Shown here: positions 33,641 to 34,436 of the stretch, in pieces | How the letters are laid out: every line of letters starts with the position of its first letter | Numbering within the stretch: the stretch's first letter is position 1 | Assembly: GCA_013205405.1 (NCBI GenBank) | Contig: JABMMZ010000050.1 | Location: 1 to 34,436, forward strand | Source: Bacteroidota bacterium | GTDB lineage: Bacteria > Bacteroidota > Bacteroidia > NS11-12g > UBA955 | DNA: 34,436 bases | Direction: 5' to 3' | Made by a program: the position numbers and the translations under genes | The notes under the pieces: generated by a model | Database searches by the model: none | Told to the model about the DNA's origin: nothing | The model's input: the letters and a program-made list of their open reading frames with translations, nothing else

Positions 33641-34436
33641 TTAAGAATCTTGATTGGAAGCTAATAAAAACATACAGGCCATACGGATTGCTACTCCATT
33701 TTCTACTTGGTTTAAAATTATGCTATAATCACTATCAGCCACTTCACTGGTTATTTCAACACCTCTGTTAATAGGACCTGGATGTAAAATAGTAATTTCT
33801 TTATTCAGGCTTTCAAGCATTGGTAATGTTAATCCATATTGCATGCTATATTCTCTTAATGAAGGAAAATATTTAATTTCTTGACGCTCCATTTGAATCC
33901 GCAACATATTGGCTACATCACACCATTCAAGTGCTTTGCGCAAATTATGCTCTACCTTTACCCCAAGCTGTTCAATATATCTTGGAATTAATGTTGCAGG
34001 GCCGCATACCATTACTTCTGCACCTAGTTTTTGCAAACAAAATATATTTGAAAGTGCTACTCGGCTATGCATAATATCACCAATAATGGCAATTTTTTTA
34101 CCTGCCACATCACCTAAAGTTTCTTTTATTGAATATGCGTCTAGTAAAGCTTGTGTTGGATGCTCATGTGTGCCATCGCCTGCATTTAAAATTGTAGCAT
34201 CTATGTGTTTAGCTAAAAATACGCAAGCGCCTGGAGCAGGATGGCGCATTACCACCATGTCTACTTTCATACTTAATATATTCTTAACGGTATCTATCAA
34301 GGTTTCTCCCTTAGAAACAGAAGAGGACGAAGATGAAAAATTAACAATATCGGCACTTAATCTTTTTTGAGCCAATTCAAATGATACCCTTGTTCTTGTA
34401 GAATTTTCAAAAAATAAATTGGCTACAGTTATATCC
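33641..34436 (-). CDS. pyrB: aspartate carbamoyltransferase catalytic subunit, 5' end outside the window
   Basis: The frame is open to the right edge, so roughly the first 45 codons are missing; the TTG at 34375 is an internal leucine, not a start. The visible N-terminal part reads NLFFENSTRTRVSFELA, with the carbamoyl-phosphate loop STRTR at 34402-34388, followed by SSSSSSVSKGETLIDT (the 80s loop Ser and Lys), MRHPAPGA, HEHPTQALLD, GDIMHSRVALSN and HPGPINRGVEI. It makes carbamoyl-aspartate, the first committed step of pyrimidine synthesis. PyrI is not encoded next to it. The ReAV-type asparaginase follows after 3 nt. Confidence 0.97.
   Translation of the reverse strand, partial: DITVANLFFENSTRTRVSFELAQKRLSADIVNFSSSSSSVSKGETLIDTVKNILSMKVDMVVMRHPAPGACVFLAKHIDATILNAGDGTHEHPTQALLDAYSIKETLGDVAGKKIAIIGDIMHSRVALSNIFCLQKLGAEVMVCGPATLIPRYIEQLGVKVEHNLRKALEWCDVANMLRIQMERQEIKYFPSLREYSMQYGLTLPMLESLNKEITILHPGPINRGVEITSEVADSDYSIILNQVENGVAIRMACMFLLASNQDS

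Noticed and set aside
33909-34370. 153-codon plus-strand ORF opposite pyrB
   Set aside because: It is the antisense shadow of a highly conserved gene and shows no protein-like features of its own.
34373-34375. TTG as the start of pyrB
   Set aside because: The frame continues to the window edge with the STRTR carbamoyl-phosphate motif, so the codon is internal.

Overview
The window is chromosomal DNA of an AT-rich member of the Bacteroidota. The evidence is a C-terminal type B sorting domain of the type IX secretion system (gliding-motility-associated type), recurrent promoter boxes of the Bacteroidota form TAnnTTTG, a DUF5683 protein directly after parAB, a Bacteroidota-type fused B12 mutase, and an EF-P whose tip loop reads PGNLRAF. 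I see no rRNA, tRNA, CRISPR array, insertion sequence, prophage or plasmid module. It is mostly an ordinary housekeeping region.

Layout. 1-3037 (minus): a B12-dependent acyl-CoA mutase of the IcmF type, split into two adjacent ORFs; the mutase half runs off the left edge. 3124-5247 (minus): a PpiD/SurA-like periplasmic folding factor with its own promoter and a strong terminator. 5435-6001 (plus): a conserved-looking protein of unknown function. 5998-9639 (minus): EEP-family hydrolase, rhomboid protease, secreted TPR protein and a small ORF with a possible homopolymer frameshift. 9724-12079: frr (minus), then tatA and gatA (plus). 12080-12899 (minus): a decayed two-domain universal stress protein gene. 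13063-17426: truA and dnaE, converging with overlapping stops. 17505-19976 (minus): a large secreted RCC1-propeller protein with seven 51-residue repeats and a T9SS sorting domain. 20090-23104: cinA and an ABC exporter, converging. 23326-26489 (plus): metallo-hydrolase, parA, parB, DUF5683. 26594-28830 (plus): Tat-signal class V aminotransferase overlapping a MenE-like ligase. 28865-31823 (minus): speB, iscS, cmk and a start-less lipoprotein-like remnant. 31969-34436 (minus): efp, a ReAV-type asparaginase, and pyrB running off the right edge.

Links between genes. The pyrB-asparaginase pair joins aspartate production to aspartate use in pyrimidine synthesis. TatA and a twin-arginine aminotransferase are both present but far apart. 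parA, parB and DUF5683 form a chromosome-partition cluster; I found no parS site and only one DnaA-box match. Several promoters lie so close to start codons that the mRNAs would have very short or no leaders.

I did not find a convincing undescribed multi-gene system. The best second-look items are the split IcmF, the repeat protein, the universal stress protein pseudogene, the EF-P tip residue, near-leaderless starts including one TTG, and the pyrB-asparaginase pairing.
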